A stretch of 15,785 bases of DNA from Chthonomonas sp035294165 (GTDB lineage: Bacteria > Armatimonadota > Chthonomonadetes > Chthonomonadales > Chthonomonadaceae): NCBI RefSeq assembly GCF_035294165.1, contig NZ_DATGLN010000131.1:1-15785 (forward strand), read 5' to 3'. Both the position numbers and the translations under genes were made by a program. Under the pieces are notes generated by a model. That model was given only the letters and a program-made list of their open reading frames with translations. It did no database searches and was not told the origin of the DNA. This document shows, in pieces, positions 1-6,647 of the stretch; the first letter of the stretch is position 1; the number at the start of each line of letters is the position of its first letter.

Positions 1-1
1 A

Positions 2-652
2 GCGTACCTCACAAAACGACAAAAGCAACTCGAGCCGGCCTGCTCCGGCATTGTGCTCTACCTCGGATGCAATCGCACATGGCCCCAACTTCAACACCAC
101 AACTTTTTCTTCTCTGCCGATAGCGATGCCGAGTTTCGCGATCTCTACGAACACAAAATCCCTCACGACGACCCAACTTGCTATCTGGCAGCGCCGAGTA
201 TAACCGACCCTTCCGTAGCCCCACCAAATACCACTGCTCTGTATGTACTAGTCCATTGCCCCTATCTTACCGATGCCTTTAATTGGGAGCAACAGGGTGC
301 CGATTATCAACAGCGCATCCTTGCTAAGCTAGAACGCTGTGGCCTTGTAGGATTAAGAGAATCCATTCAGGTTTCTCATGCTCTCACTCCAAGAGATATT
401 GAGCGTCTCTACTGGGCAAACCGCGGCGCGATCTATGGGGTCGTCACACAACGTGGATTGCGTTCAGCCTTTAAAACCGGCAATCGAAGTCCGCTTATTA
501 AAGGCCTTTACTTTGCCGGCGGCAGCGTGAACCCAGGGCCAGGTGTCCCTATGGTGCTCATGTCGGGCCAGATCGCGGCGGAATGCGTGCTGGAAGATTT
601 TGGCACGGCAACACATCTTTCACCAAAAGAGATTGCATCTGCTTCCCACTAG
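2..652 (+). CDS. CrtI-family carotenoid (phytoene-type) desaturase, C-terminal part
   Basis: The reading frame is open from the left edge to the TAG at 650-652, so the N-terminus with the Rossmann FAD-binding motif lies outside the window. The visible part (about 216 residues) begins with a C-S-G-I-V-L-Y-L-G stretch, which in CrtI-type desaturases sits in the substrate domain. It ends with FAGGSVNPGPGVPMVLMSGQ, the conserved C-terminal FAD-contacting segment of phytoene desaturases and related amine-oxidase-fold enzymes. Such proteins introduce double bonds into, or isomerise, carotenoid precursors at the membrane using FAD. A GTG at 53 is an in-frame internal codon, not the start, because homology continues upstream of it. 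Which carotenoid reaction is catalysed (CrtI, CrtN or CrtD type) cannot be decided from this fragment. No neighbouring carotenoid gene is visible to the right. Confidence 0.85.
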   Translation, partial: AYLTKRQKQLEPACSGIVLYLGCNRTWPQLQHHNFFFSADSDAEFRDLYEHKIPHDDPTCYLAAPSITDPSVAPPNTTALYVLVHCPYLTDAFNWEQQGADYQQRILAKLERCGLVGLRESIQVSHALTPRDIERLYWANRGAIYGVVTQRGLRSAFKTGNRSPLIKGLYFAGGSVNPGPGVPMVLMSGQIAAECVLEDFGTATHLSPKEIASASH

Positions 653-657
653 TGTTG

Positions 658-684
658 AAGCGCCTCTCTTTCTGAGAGGCGCTT
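658..684. terminator. Perfect 11-bp hairpin between convergent genes
   Basis: AAGCGCCTCTC and GAGAGGCGCTT are perfect reverse complements separated by TTTCT. The hairpin lies six bases after the desaturase stop and 31 bases from the stop of the convergent oxidoreductase gene. It probably terminates transcription from both sides. Neither side carries a strong U tract, so Rho-independent action is likely but not certain. Confidence 0.7.
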
Positions 685-715
685 GACATCTTGACTTCCA
701 AAGGAAACGAGCTGG

Positions 716-2089
716 CTACATGTGGTACCCATGCCGATAGGTCGGATGAACGATGTGCATGACTTCCGGGGCATTCGTTGCCACCATTCTCCTGGCGTCC
801 CACTCGATCTTCTTTCCGGCAGACCATACGGCCAAATTGCCCATGATAGCCATAGACGCCAGCGGTCCTGCATAATCCGGGAAGTTCGACATGGCCGGTA
901 TCCCCTCTTTGATAGCCCGCACGAACTCCTCAAAGTGGCCAGGAGATTGCGGGAAGGAAACCTCGCCCACATCTACCCCACCTATCAGGATGTTGTTGCT
1001 CCCGTAGTCATCAGAGGAATAGACCTTCCCTTTGGTGCCGATCATCAAGGAGCCGCTCGAGCTGATCTTGCCCGTTTTAGGGTCTCTCGGCACGTCGGTA
1101 AGCACATCGTCGGGAGGCAGCTTTCCTCCATCGTACCAGTGCATCACCACCGAAGAGCGCTTGAATGGCTTCACCATATCGGCAGGCCAAGCGGATGATG
1201 GCGGCCCCACCTGCTCGGCCGGGCCGAAATAGTAGTGAATAATAGACCATGAGGGGTAACTATCGTGGTTCGTTCCGGATGTTTCGGCCTCTACCGCGAT
1301 TGGGTCGCGTAGATCGAGCGCCATAAAAGGGAGATTCATGGTGTGGCAGGCCATATCGCCCAAAGCCCCCGTGCCGAAATCCCACCAACCTCGCCACGAA
1401 AACGGATGATAGCCTGGTGCATAAGGCCGGAAAGGCGCAGGCCCAATCCATAGGTTCCAATGAAGATAAGCGGGTACCGGTTCCTGAGGTGGGCGACTAA
1501 TGCCCTGCGGCCAAATAGGCCGATTCGTCCACACATGCACCTCCGTAACGTCGCCGATAGCCCCGGCACGCACCATAGCCGCAAATCGCCGCAGGTTATC
1601 TCCTGCCGTTCCCTGATTGCCCATCTGGGTTGCCAGCTTCTTCCGCCGAGCAACCTCCATCATTCGATGGACTTCATAGATGCTGTGAGCAAGAGGCTTC
1701 TGGCAAAAACAGTGCTTTCCCATCTCCATTGCCATAAGGGCCGCCGGTGCGTGCGAATGATCCGGCGTGCTCACGGTCACGGCATCTATGCTCGATCCCA
1801 TCTCCTCAAGCATCTTCCGGTAATCATTGTACTTTTTGGCCATAGGGTACTTCTGTGCGGCGCGGTTGAGTGTGTTCTCATCCACATCGCAAATGGCCAC
1901 GACATCACCCAAACGGGCGGCGTCTGCCGTATCGCTATCCCCTTTGCCGCCCACACCGATGCAGGCAAACTGAACTCGCTCGTTTGGTGACTTTCCTCCC
2001 TGAGCGCGTGCCGGATCGGCGATCCATATGCTGAACCCACCGATCAAGGCGCTGCCCAAAAATTCACGTCGAGTACTCTTCAGGCTCAT
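716..2089 (-). CDS. Tat-exported Gfo/Idh/MocA-family oxidoreductase
   Basis: A 457-residue protein of the NAD(P)-dependent Gfo/Idh/MocA family, which oxidises or reduces sugars, inositols and similar polyols. The N-terminus carries a twin-arginine signal (TRREFLG near residues 6-12, a hydrophobic stretch, then PARAQ near 27-30), so the folded enzyme is probably exported with its cofactor. The nucleotide-binding Rossmann loop is ACIGVGGKGDSD at about 42-53. STPDHSHAPAALMAMEMGKH (107-126) is followed by the family loop, here CQKP with Lys131 where EKP is usual. GDMACHTMN at 244-252 supplies the conserved Asp and His of the substrate site. The ATG at 2089 is preceded by GGAGAG. Secreted members of this type are frequent in bacteria that degrade polysaccharides, but the substrate here is unknown. 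It is transcribed alone, convergent with the desaturase gene. Confidence 0.9.
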   Translation of the reverse strand: MSLKSTRREFLGSALIGGFSIWIADPARAQGGKSPNERVQFACIGVGGKGDSDTADAARLGDVVAICDVDENTLNRAAQKYPMAKKYNDYRKMLEEMGSSIDAVTVSTPDHSHAPAALMAMEMGKHCFCQKPLAHSIYEVHRMMEVARRKKLATQMGNQGTAGDNLRRFAAMVRAGAIGDVTEVHVWTNRPIWPQGISRPPQEPVPAYLHWNLWIGPAPFRPYAPGYHPFSWRGWWDFGTGALGDMACHTMNLPFMALDLRDPIAVEAETSGTNHDSYPSWSIIHYYFGPAEQVGPPSSAWPADMVKPFKRSSVVMHWYDGGKLPPDDVLTDVPRDPKTGKISSSGSLMIGTKGKVYSSDDYGSNNILIGGVDVGEVSFPQSPGHFEEFVRAIKEGIPAMSNFPDYAGPLASMAIMGNLAVWSAGKKIEWDARRMVATNAPEVMHIVHPTYRHGYHM

Positions 2090-2154
2090 TGCTCACTCTC
2101 CATCTGATTATGTTCCGACAAGGTACTCCCTTGCCTTCAAAAACTCCCTACTAA

Positions 2155-2160
2155 ATTATA
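2155..2160 (-). promoter_or_regulatory. Candidate -10 box (TATAAT) for the Gfo/Idh gene
   Basis: On the minus strand a perfect TATAAT lies 66 bases upstream of the Gfo/Idh start codon. No good TTGACA-like -35 is seen at 16-19 bases spacing, so the call rests on the -10 hexamer and position only. Confidence 0.4.
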
Positions 2161-2258
2161 CAGAGAGCCCCCTATCACCTTCCGACTGTGGCTCGGCGGG
2201 CGAATAGTTAACCCCCGAATTCCGTAAAGGAGATTCAGAAACGACTTCTGTCTTGTCC

Positions 2259-2288
2259 TTGACAGACCGAGAGAGGGTGATCTATACT
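2259..2288 (+). promoter_or_regulatory. Sigma70-type promoter for the LCP gene
   Basis: TTGACA (2259-2264), an 18-base spacer and TATACT (2283-2288) form a near-consensus housekeeping promoter pointing at the LCP gene. Transcription would start near 2295. A short inverted repeat, TCTGTC (2247-2252) and GACAGA (2261-2266), overlaps the -35 box and could be a repressor site or chance. Confidence 0.65.
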
Positions 2289-2415
2289 TGTTTGAGATGT
2301 TCCATAAAGGAAGGTTACACCTTTCTAAACGGACTATCCCATTCATCTTTCACTCCCTTCGCTTTCTCTTCGTCGTGTCAGAGATAGATTATGCCTGAAG
2401 GAAATACAGATAAAT

Positions 2416-3543
2416 ATGAAAGAGAACCGCTCAACGCAAAACAGCGTCAATAATACGCAGAGCAAAGGCAGCCGGATCGGAACTTGGATCAGGAGAGGTT
2501 TACTTACTATCGTTGGCCTTATCGTTCTCAGCACCGGAGTCATCGCCGGAAGTTTCTATGCTCGAAGCCCCTTTATACGTAAACTGGTCAATAACTACTT
2601 CACGCCTCACAACATCGCAACCGTCATCACGCATCGCGATATTTTCGCGCCTTATGCAATCTCACGCCAATTCCAAGGGCCGCAACAACACAACCTTATC
2701 ATCGCCCTGCTTGGCTGCGATGCAGACTATTATAATGATAGACCTGTCCCCATTCCAGGTTCGCCAGGACGTAGCGACGCGCTCTTAATCGCCCATGTAG
2801 ACTTCGATAACAATACGCTGAATATCGTTTCTATCCCACGAGATTCGGCTGTACATATCCCCGGCCATCGGGGGTTTGATAAGATCAATGCAGCCCATGA
2901 GTGGGGTAGAAATGCACTGACCGACGAAACCCTTCAACAGGATTTCGGAATCAACCCCGACTATACCGTAGCCCTTCACTTCGAAAGCTTTCAAAAAATC
3001 GTGGATGCCGTAGGAGGTGTAGACCTTTATGTAGATAAAGACCTCAACTACGACGACAATTGGGGTCACCTCCACGTCCATCTGAAAAAAGGGTTCCAGC
3101 ATCTTAACGGCTACCAAGCCATGGGCTTTGTGCGTATTCGGCACAGCGATAACGACTTGGTAAGAGAACAGCGTCAGCACGAGTTTTTGGAAGCACTACG
3201 TGCAAAGGTAATGAGTCCCAAGGCTTTCTTAGCTCTACCCGATATTCTCAACACGGTTTCGAACGATATAGAAACTAACATGTCGCAGAGCCAAATGTTA
3301 GCCCTCGTTCACTGGGCTATCCAGCTCCCTCAACAAAACATCCATTTGGCTATCCTTCCCTGCGTGGAGGGCCGCAGCTACGTCTATATCAAACCTGCCG
3401 AAGCCACCAAAATGCTCGCCGATATGCTCTACAACGGTGACACCACAAAGGTTAGCCTTAACGTTGTTCCTCCCCCTAGTAAATCGCTTGCCCTCAACCC
3501 CTACCTGCGCCGTCGTAGCCGTTACCGGCATCACACTTTGTAG
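2416..3543 (+). CDS. LytR-CpsA-Psr (LCP) family glycopolymer transferase
   Basis: A 375-residue LCP-family protein. These enzymes transfer undecaprenyl-phosphate-linked glycopolymers (wall teichoic acid, capsule or arabinogalactan-like polymers) onto peptidoglycan on the outer face of the membrane. A short basic cytoplasmic tail is followed by one membrane segment (about residues 28-48) and then the extracytoplasmic LCP domain. Family landmarks are GRSD at 118-121, SIPRD at 139-143 (the Arg and Asp that handle the pyrophosphate and metal), DKINAAH at 155-161 and FVRIRHSDND at 238-247 with its conserved arginines. Length and motif order match canonical LCP proteins. The ATG at 2416 has AAGGAA about 13 bases upstream, slightly far. 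The gene sits next to a wall-degrading lipoprotein. The attached polymer cannot be inferred. Confidence 0.93.
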   Translation: MKENRSTQNSVNNTQSKGSRIGTWIRRGLLTIVGLIVLSTGVIAGSFYARSPFIRKLVNNYFTPHNIATVITHRDIFAPYAISRQFQGPQQHNLIIALLGCDADYYNDRPVPIPGSPGRSDALLIAHVDFDNNTLNIVSIPRDSAVHIPGHRGFDKINAAHEWGRNALTDETLQQDFGINPDYTVALHFESFQKIVDAVGGVDLYVDKDLNYDDNWGHLHVHLKKGFQHLNGYQAMGFVRIRHSDNDLVREQRQHEFLEALRAKVMSPKAFLALPDILNTVSNDIETNMSQSQMLALVHWAIQLPQQNIHLAILPCVEGRSYVYIKPAEATKMLADMLYNGDTTKVSLNVVPPPSKSLALNPYLRRRSRYRHHTL

Positions 3544-3546
3544 CAC

Positions 3547-3583
3547 AAAAACAGGGGTAGCTCTACAAGCCACCCCTGTTTTT
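3547..3583. terminator. Perfect 12-bp terminator hairpin after the LCP gene
   Basis: AAAAACAGGGGT and ACCCCTGTTTTT are perfect reverse complements around a 13-base loop. The A/T ends give a U tract in both directions, so this is a convincing bidirectional Rho-independent terminator. It would serve the LCP gene from the left and rpsU from the right. Confidence 0.88.
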
Positions 3584-3604
3584 CCAAAAGTTGCTAACGC
3601 CGTG

Positions 3605-3814
3605 CTATCTTCCTTCGCGCGCCTCCGCTTGACGACGAGCCCGAAGGAGCTTGCGTTGGCGAGCGGCTTCCTCACGACGGCGCCGATCACTCGGTTTTTC
3701 ATAATGCTCGTGTTCGCGCGCCTCTTTCAGAATACCGCTCTCCATGATCATCTTCTTAAAGCGCTTCAGCGCCACATCCAAACTTTCACCAGGATTTACT
3801 TTTACCTGTGCCAA
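3605..3814 (-). CDS. rpsU: 30S ribosomal protein S21
   Basis: A 69-residue basic protein. It begins MAQVKVNPGESLDVALKRFK and continues through ILKEAREHEHYEKPSDRRRR into a strongly basic tail, the full signature of bacterial S21. This small-subunit protein sits near the 3' end of 16S rRNA and aids mRNA selection. The start is set by homology: the codon before AQVKV is TTG (3812-3814), preceded by AGGGGG about nine bases away. A longer in-frame extension to 3955 would run through the promoter and has no S21 resemblance. Length is normal for the family. It is monocistronic, has an extended -10 promoter at 3885-3893 and faces the LCP gene terminator. Confidence 0.93.
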   Translation of the reverse strand: MAQVKVNPGESLDVALKRFKKMIMESGILKEAREHEHYEKPSDRRRREEAARQRKLLRARRQAEAREGR

Positions 3815-3884
3815 ATGGTTCGTTCCCCCTCTAAACCTCACGCGGCCCGCATCACTTGCGAGCCAGCTTGAAATTGTGTTTGGT

Positions 3885-3893
3885 ATTATACCA
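3885..3893 (-). promoter_or_regulatory. Extended -10 promoter of rpsU
   Basis: On the minus strand TGGTATAAT is a perfect TATAAT with the TGn extension, about 70 bases upstream of the rpsU TTG. The best -35 candidate is only TTGTAA at 19 bases spacing. An extended -10 can function without a good -35, so this is probably the main rpsU promoter. Confidence 0.65.
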
Positions 3894-3926
3894 CACTTCG
3901 GCCCTCGACTTACAAAAGAAGACGGG

Positions 3927-3932
3927 TACAAT
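3927..3932 (+). promoter_or_regulatory. Possible -10 box directly before the lipoprotein start (leaderless)
   Basis: TACAAT lies six bases before the ATG at 3939, and TCGACT (3905-3910) is a weak -35 match at 16 bases spacing. Transcription would start at or next to the ATG, giving a leaderless message. No Shine-Dalgarno sequence is seen before this ATG, which agrees with that reading but does not prove it. Confidence 0.35.
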
Positions 3933-3938
3933 AGCTTC

Positions 3939-5546
3939 ATGCACGCCAAAACCACTTGCTCTCGGTGGCAGCACGCGAAAATTGTTGCTGCTCTAGGTAC
4001 CTTTACGTTGCTTGCCGGTTGTTCCCTTCATGCCTCCCATCATCGGTATATCGCCATTCCTCCACGTGGGACGGCTCCCTTGCCTCTTCAGATGCCTCAT
4101 GCCCTCCTCCTTCAAAACCTGCTTGAAAGATGGAAAAAACCCCTGCTCGGCCGGTTAGACTCTTTTGCGGCAATGCAACGCGTCATGCAACTGCGCCCTC
4201 TCGTCGAGGAAGCAGCCAACCAAAAAGCGGTACAACCCTACCTAAAGATGCTAGCCCATAGCCAACATCTTTCCTATGAAAGGGCAAAAGAGAAATGGGT
4301 GCTGTTTCATCTCGCAGACCTCTTTGTTGAATCGGGGGGAGATGAAAATCAGATTTCATCGGCCAATGCCGCCGGTGTCGCCCAATGGATTCCCTCTCTA
4401 GCGCGTGAGCAAGGACTGAGAGTAGACCCACTGAAAGCTCAGCTTCTTACCCAACAGATAGTAAGTCTCAATTTACAAATCGCGAAAAGCGCCGAGATCG
4501 CCTCTAACTCTGCCTCCTCGGTGCCCTCCCAAAACCTGCGCAACCTGCGCGATAAGCTCGCCCACGAGCGCGCTCAAATAGACCAACGTTTCGATACCCG
4601 TTTGGCCTTATTCGCCCAGGCACGCTACCTCTTACACCTCTATCCTCGTTTTCCCTCTCTAGCATGGATATTCCAAGCCTACCATGGCGGTCAGGCCGGA
4701 GAGCGAAAACTGCTTCACCTCTACACAGGCAAAACGGCACCCACCAACATTCTCATTCTTCATGGTGATCACGGCCATCCTCTCACCTATGCCCAGGTCT
4801 ATCTTACCACGGCGCCAAACAGCCATTCGGTCGCTTTTGATTACCTCTACAGTCGTGGAGATGACCACCGCCACTACTGGTGGAAGGTACTAGAATCGGC
4901 TCATCTCATCCAACATTTCCAAAAAAATCCTGGTTCGCTCTTCCCAACGTGGAACACCCTGATGCCCGGCCGATTACAAGACGCCGTGTGGTATCCCAAA
5001 GGCCCTTCTTACGCTTTTGAAACCGCTCAGGAGGTAGAGGAGGCCGTCAAAAAACATCTTCTCCTGTCGGTGCAAAACACAAACGACACCCAGCTTAATA
5101 TCCCACCATCCTCTAAGCACCGCTTCCCTCTCCTACGCCCTGAAGCCTACGGCACACTCCGACTCATCACTACCCTCTACAAACGATTTGGTGGAACAGA
5201 GCCGCTTACCATCGGCGATTGCCTTCTGTTAAACCCCACGCGAGCTTCCTCTAAAGCCGATCCAGACGCCGATTTGACCGGCGATAATAGGGACGCTTCT
5301 GCGAAGCAGGTTCACGCAAACGAAGGGCCTCCTCTTTCCTTCAGCTACCATACAACCGGGCTGGTCTTCGATATACTTCACCCAAAAGATGAAAAAAGCC
5401 TACATCGGCTAGAATACACTCTAGATTTCCTTGCCGACAGGCGCATTATCGCCGTAACACCGGCGCACGATAACGGCCTGGATCGCTGGCATATCTGCCC
5501 GAACCCACTCTATGGTCAGGCGCTGGCCGAATGGAGACCAAAATAA
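3939..5546 (+). CDS. Lipoprotein with MltD-like lytic transglycosylase domain and M15-like peptidase domain
   Basis: A 535-residue predicted lipoprotein. A basic start, a hydrophobic run and the lipobox LAGC with Cys28 set the ATG at 3939; the longer frame from 3744 runs antisense to rpsU. The first domain resembles soluble lytic transglycosylases: VESGG with likely catalytic Glu131, then SSANAAGVAQWIP, and later QARYLLHLYPRF and AYHGG (247-251), where AYNAG is usual. A charged helical insert (about 175-215) lies between these parts. The C-terminal part reads like an M15 D,D-peptidase: a RFGG...PLTIGD segment, HTTGLVFD (His471, Asp478, matching HxxGxAxD) and WH at 517-518, giving a full H-D-H zinc triad. 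It would cut both glycan and peptide bonds of peptidoglycan. Both assignments rest on motifs only; the peptidase half is less certain. Confidence 0.72.
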   Translation: MHAKTTCSRWQHAKIVAALGTFTLLAGCSLHASHHRYIAIPPRGTAPLPLQMPHALLLQNLLERWKKPLLGRLDSFAAMQRVMQLRPLVEEAANQKAVQPYLKMLAHSQHLSYERAKEKWVLFHLADLFVESGGDENQISSANAAGVAQWIPSLAREQGLRVDPLKAQLLTQQIVSLNLQIAKSAEIASNSASSVPSQNLRNLRDKLAHERAQIDQRFDTRLALFAQARYLLHLYPRFPSLAWIFQAYHGGQAGERKLLHLYTGKTAPTNILILHGDHGHPLTYAQVYLTTAPNSHSVAFDYLYSRGDDHRHYWWKVLESAHLIQHFQKNPGSLFPTWNTLMPGRLQDAVWYPKGPSYAFETAQEVEEAVKKHLLLSVQNTNDTQLNIPPSSKHRFPLLRPEAYGTLRLITTLYKRFGGTEPLTIGDCLLLNPTRASSKADPDADLTGDNRDASAKQVHANEGPPLSFSYHTTGLVFDILHPKDEKSLHRLEYTLDFLADRRIIAVTPAHDNGLDRWHICPNPLYGQALAEWRPK

Positions 5547-5547
5547 A

Positions 5548-6243
5548 GTGTCTGAAATCCCAAACTCGCACCCTACCCAATCCCATAACGCGCTGCTGCT
5601 GAGCTATTTAGCGCCCACCGGTCTCTTTATTCTGTTCACCTTACTGGAAGGCTCGCTTCCAAAACCAGACTATCCGTTTGTTTACATGGCCAAGATCGCC
5701 GTGGTAACTGCAGCACTGTGCATCTTTCGCACGCCACTGAAAGACTATCGTTGGCAACCGCGCGCCGTTTTACCGGCTCTGGTCGTTGGACTTATCGTCT
5801 ATCTCTTCTGGATTCCGCTTGATAGAGCCACACCGTTTCATTTCCCGCTCGGCCAGCGCTCGGCTTTTGATCCCTACCTCTTCTTGCCTGACCCACTGAA
5901 ACGAAACCTCTTCCTCATTCTGCGCTTCTATGGCCTTGTGATTATGGTGCCTATTATGGAGGAGCTTTTCTGGCGCTCTTTCCTACTCCGATTGTTCACC
6001 GCACCGGACAAGGATTTTCTACAGCTCCCTATTGAGGGCTTTTCGAACACCGCCCTTTTGCTCGGCAGTGGTCTTTTCGCACTCGCACATCCGGAGTGGC
6101 TATCGGCTTTTCTCTGTGGCCTTCTTTATGCGCTTCTCCTTCGCTACACCCGCACGCTCACAGCCCCTCTCATTGCCCACATGCTTACCAATCTCCTTCT
6201 CGGACTATACATTCTCCACACCCATAACTGGAGCTATTGGTAA
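5548..6243 (+). CDS. CPBP-family intramembrane glutamic protease (CAAX protease-related)
   Basis: A hydrophobic protein of 231 residues with about six to eight membrane segments and the three CPBP/Abi motifs. These are EELFWR (Glu138, Glu139, Arg143; EExxxR), ALAHPEW with His181, and IAHMLTN with His211 and Asn215. These residues form the active site of Rce1-like intramembrane proteases. The layout recalls the CAAX protease-related group found near exosortase systems, but no exosortase or PEP-CTERM protein is visible here. The GTG at 5548 is chosen because GGAG (5533-5536) precedes it. An in-frame ATG at 5512 adds 12 residues, lacks a ribosome site and overlaps the preceding gene. Only one base separates the lipoprotein stop from the GTG, so the two genes are probably cotranscribed. 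The substrate is unknown. Confidence 0.82.
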   Translation: MSEIPNSHPTQSHNALLLSYLAPTGLFILFTLLEGSLPKPDYPFVYMAKIAVVTAALCIFRTPLKDYRWQPRAVLPALVVGLIVYLFWIPLDRATPFHFPLGQRSAFDPYLFLPDPLKRNLFLILRFYGLVIMVPIMEELFWRSFLLRLFTAPDKDFLQLPIEGFSNTALLLGSGLFALAHPEWLSAFLCGLLYALLLRYTRTLTAPLIAHMLTNLLLGLYILHTHNWSYW

Positions 6244-6250
6244 ACAAAAG

Positions 6251-6273
6251 GCCTCCTGCAGTAGGCAGGAGGC
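6251..6273. terminator. Perfect 9-bp hairpin ending the respiratory operon and the CPBP gene
   Basis: GCCTCCTGC and GCAGGAGGC pair perfectly around AGTAG. On the minus strand the stem is followed by CTTTTGTTT, a good U-rich tail, so it should end the long respiratory operon. On the plus strand it follows the CPBP stop by seven bases with a weaker tail. Confidence 0.82.
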
Positions 6274-6299
6274 ATTTCAACGGCTATGCACACTAGATT

Positions 6300-6644
6300 C
6301 TACCACCCCATCGGTAGATGAACCCACTCACGGGTGATGTAGTCTCCCAACGTGCCAAACAAGACCAAAAGCCAAATAAACCCGAAAACCGACCATATCC
6401 AGGCCAGTTTTGAGGCCCACTTAACCCCCATGAAGATCAAGATCACCAACGAGGTCTTCGCAACAGCGACCAACAACGCCACTATAATGTTCAGCGCGCC
6501 TAGGTCGAAACGTGACACAACCACTGTCAACACCAGTAAAACCAGTAGGATAATATAGACCAGAAAATAGGTCCATCCTGACACCACATGCGGCTCGTGA
6601 TGCCCTCCTTCTTCATGCATGTGCGTGGAACCATGTGCTGCCAC
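6300..6644 (-). CDS. coxD: Cytochrome c oxidase subunit IV (caa3 type)
   Basis: A 114-residue protein with a His-rich N-terminus and three membrane helices (about 25-45, 48-72 and 78-100). KTSLVILIFMGVKW at about 63-76 is typical of the prokaryotic cytochrome oxidase subunit IV family. This subunit stabilises the oxidase core and has no cofactor. The start is GTG at 6644, preceded by GGGAGGC inside the last codons of subunit III, with three bases between the genes. It is the last gene of the operon, immediately before the terminator. Length and position are ordinary for caa3 oxidase clusters. Confidence 0.88.
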   Translation of the reverse strand: MAAHGSTHMHEEGGHHEPHVVSGWTYFLVYIILLVLLVLTVVVSRFDLGALNIIVALLVAVAKTSLVILIFMGVKWASKLAWIWSVFGFIWLLVLFGTLGDYITREWVHLPMGW

Positions 6645-6647
6645 TTG

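Larger units (their letters stand above)
2090..2415. other. Divergent intergenic region, 326 bp
   Basis: No credible gene lies here; the one minus-strand frame across it has no family resemblance. It holds the start regions of the Gfo/Idh gene (leftward) and the LCP gene (rightward), with a candidate promoter for each, listed separately. The LCP transcript would carry an untranslated leader of about 120 bases. Confidence 0.7.

Noticed and set aside
722..1990. Plus-strand frames of 158 and 176 codons opposite the Gfo/Idh gene
   Set aside because: They are shadows of a clear oxidoreductase gene, and their His/Arg-rich translations have no family features.
2137..2346. A 69-codon minus-strand frame in the 2090-2415 gap
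   Set aside because: It spans the promoters of both neighbours, has no recognisable domain and no good ribosome site.
2391..2453. A 20-codon frame starting at ATG 2391 that overlaps the LCP start, as a possible leader peptide
   Set aside because: It has only a weak ribosome site and no attenuator-like codon run or hairpin. It is most likely chance.
3744..3938. N-terminal extension of the lipoprotein frame
   Set aside because: It runs antisense through rpsU and its promoter. The lipoprotein signal with lipobox starts at the ATG at 3939.
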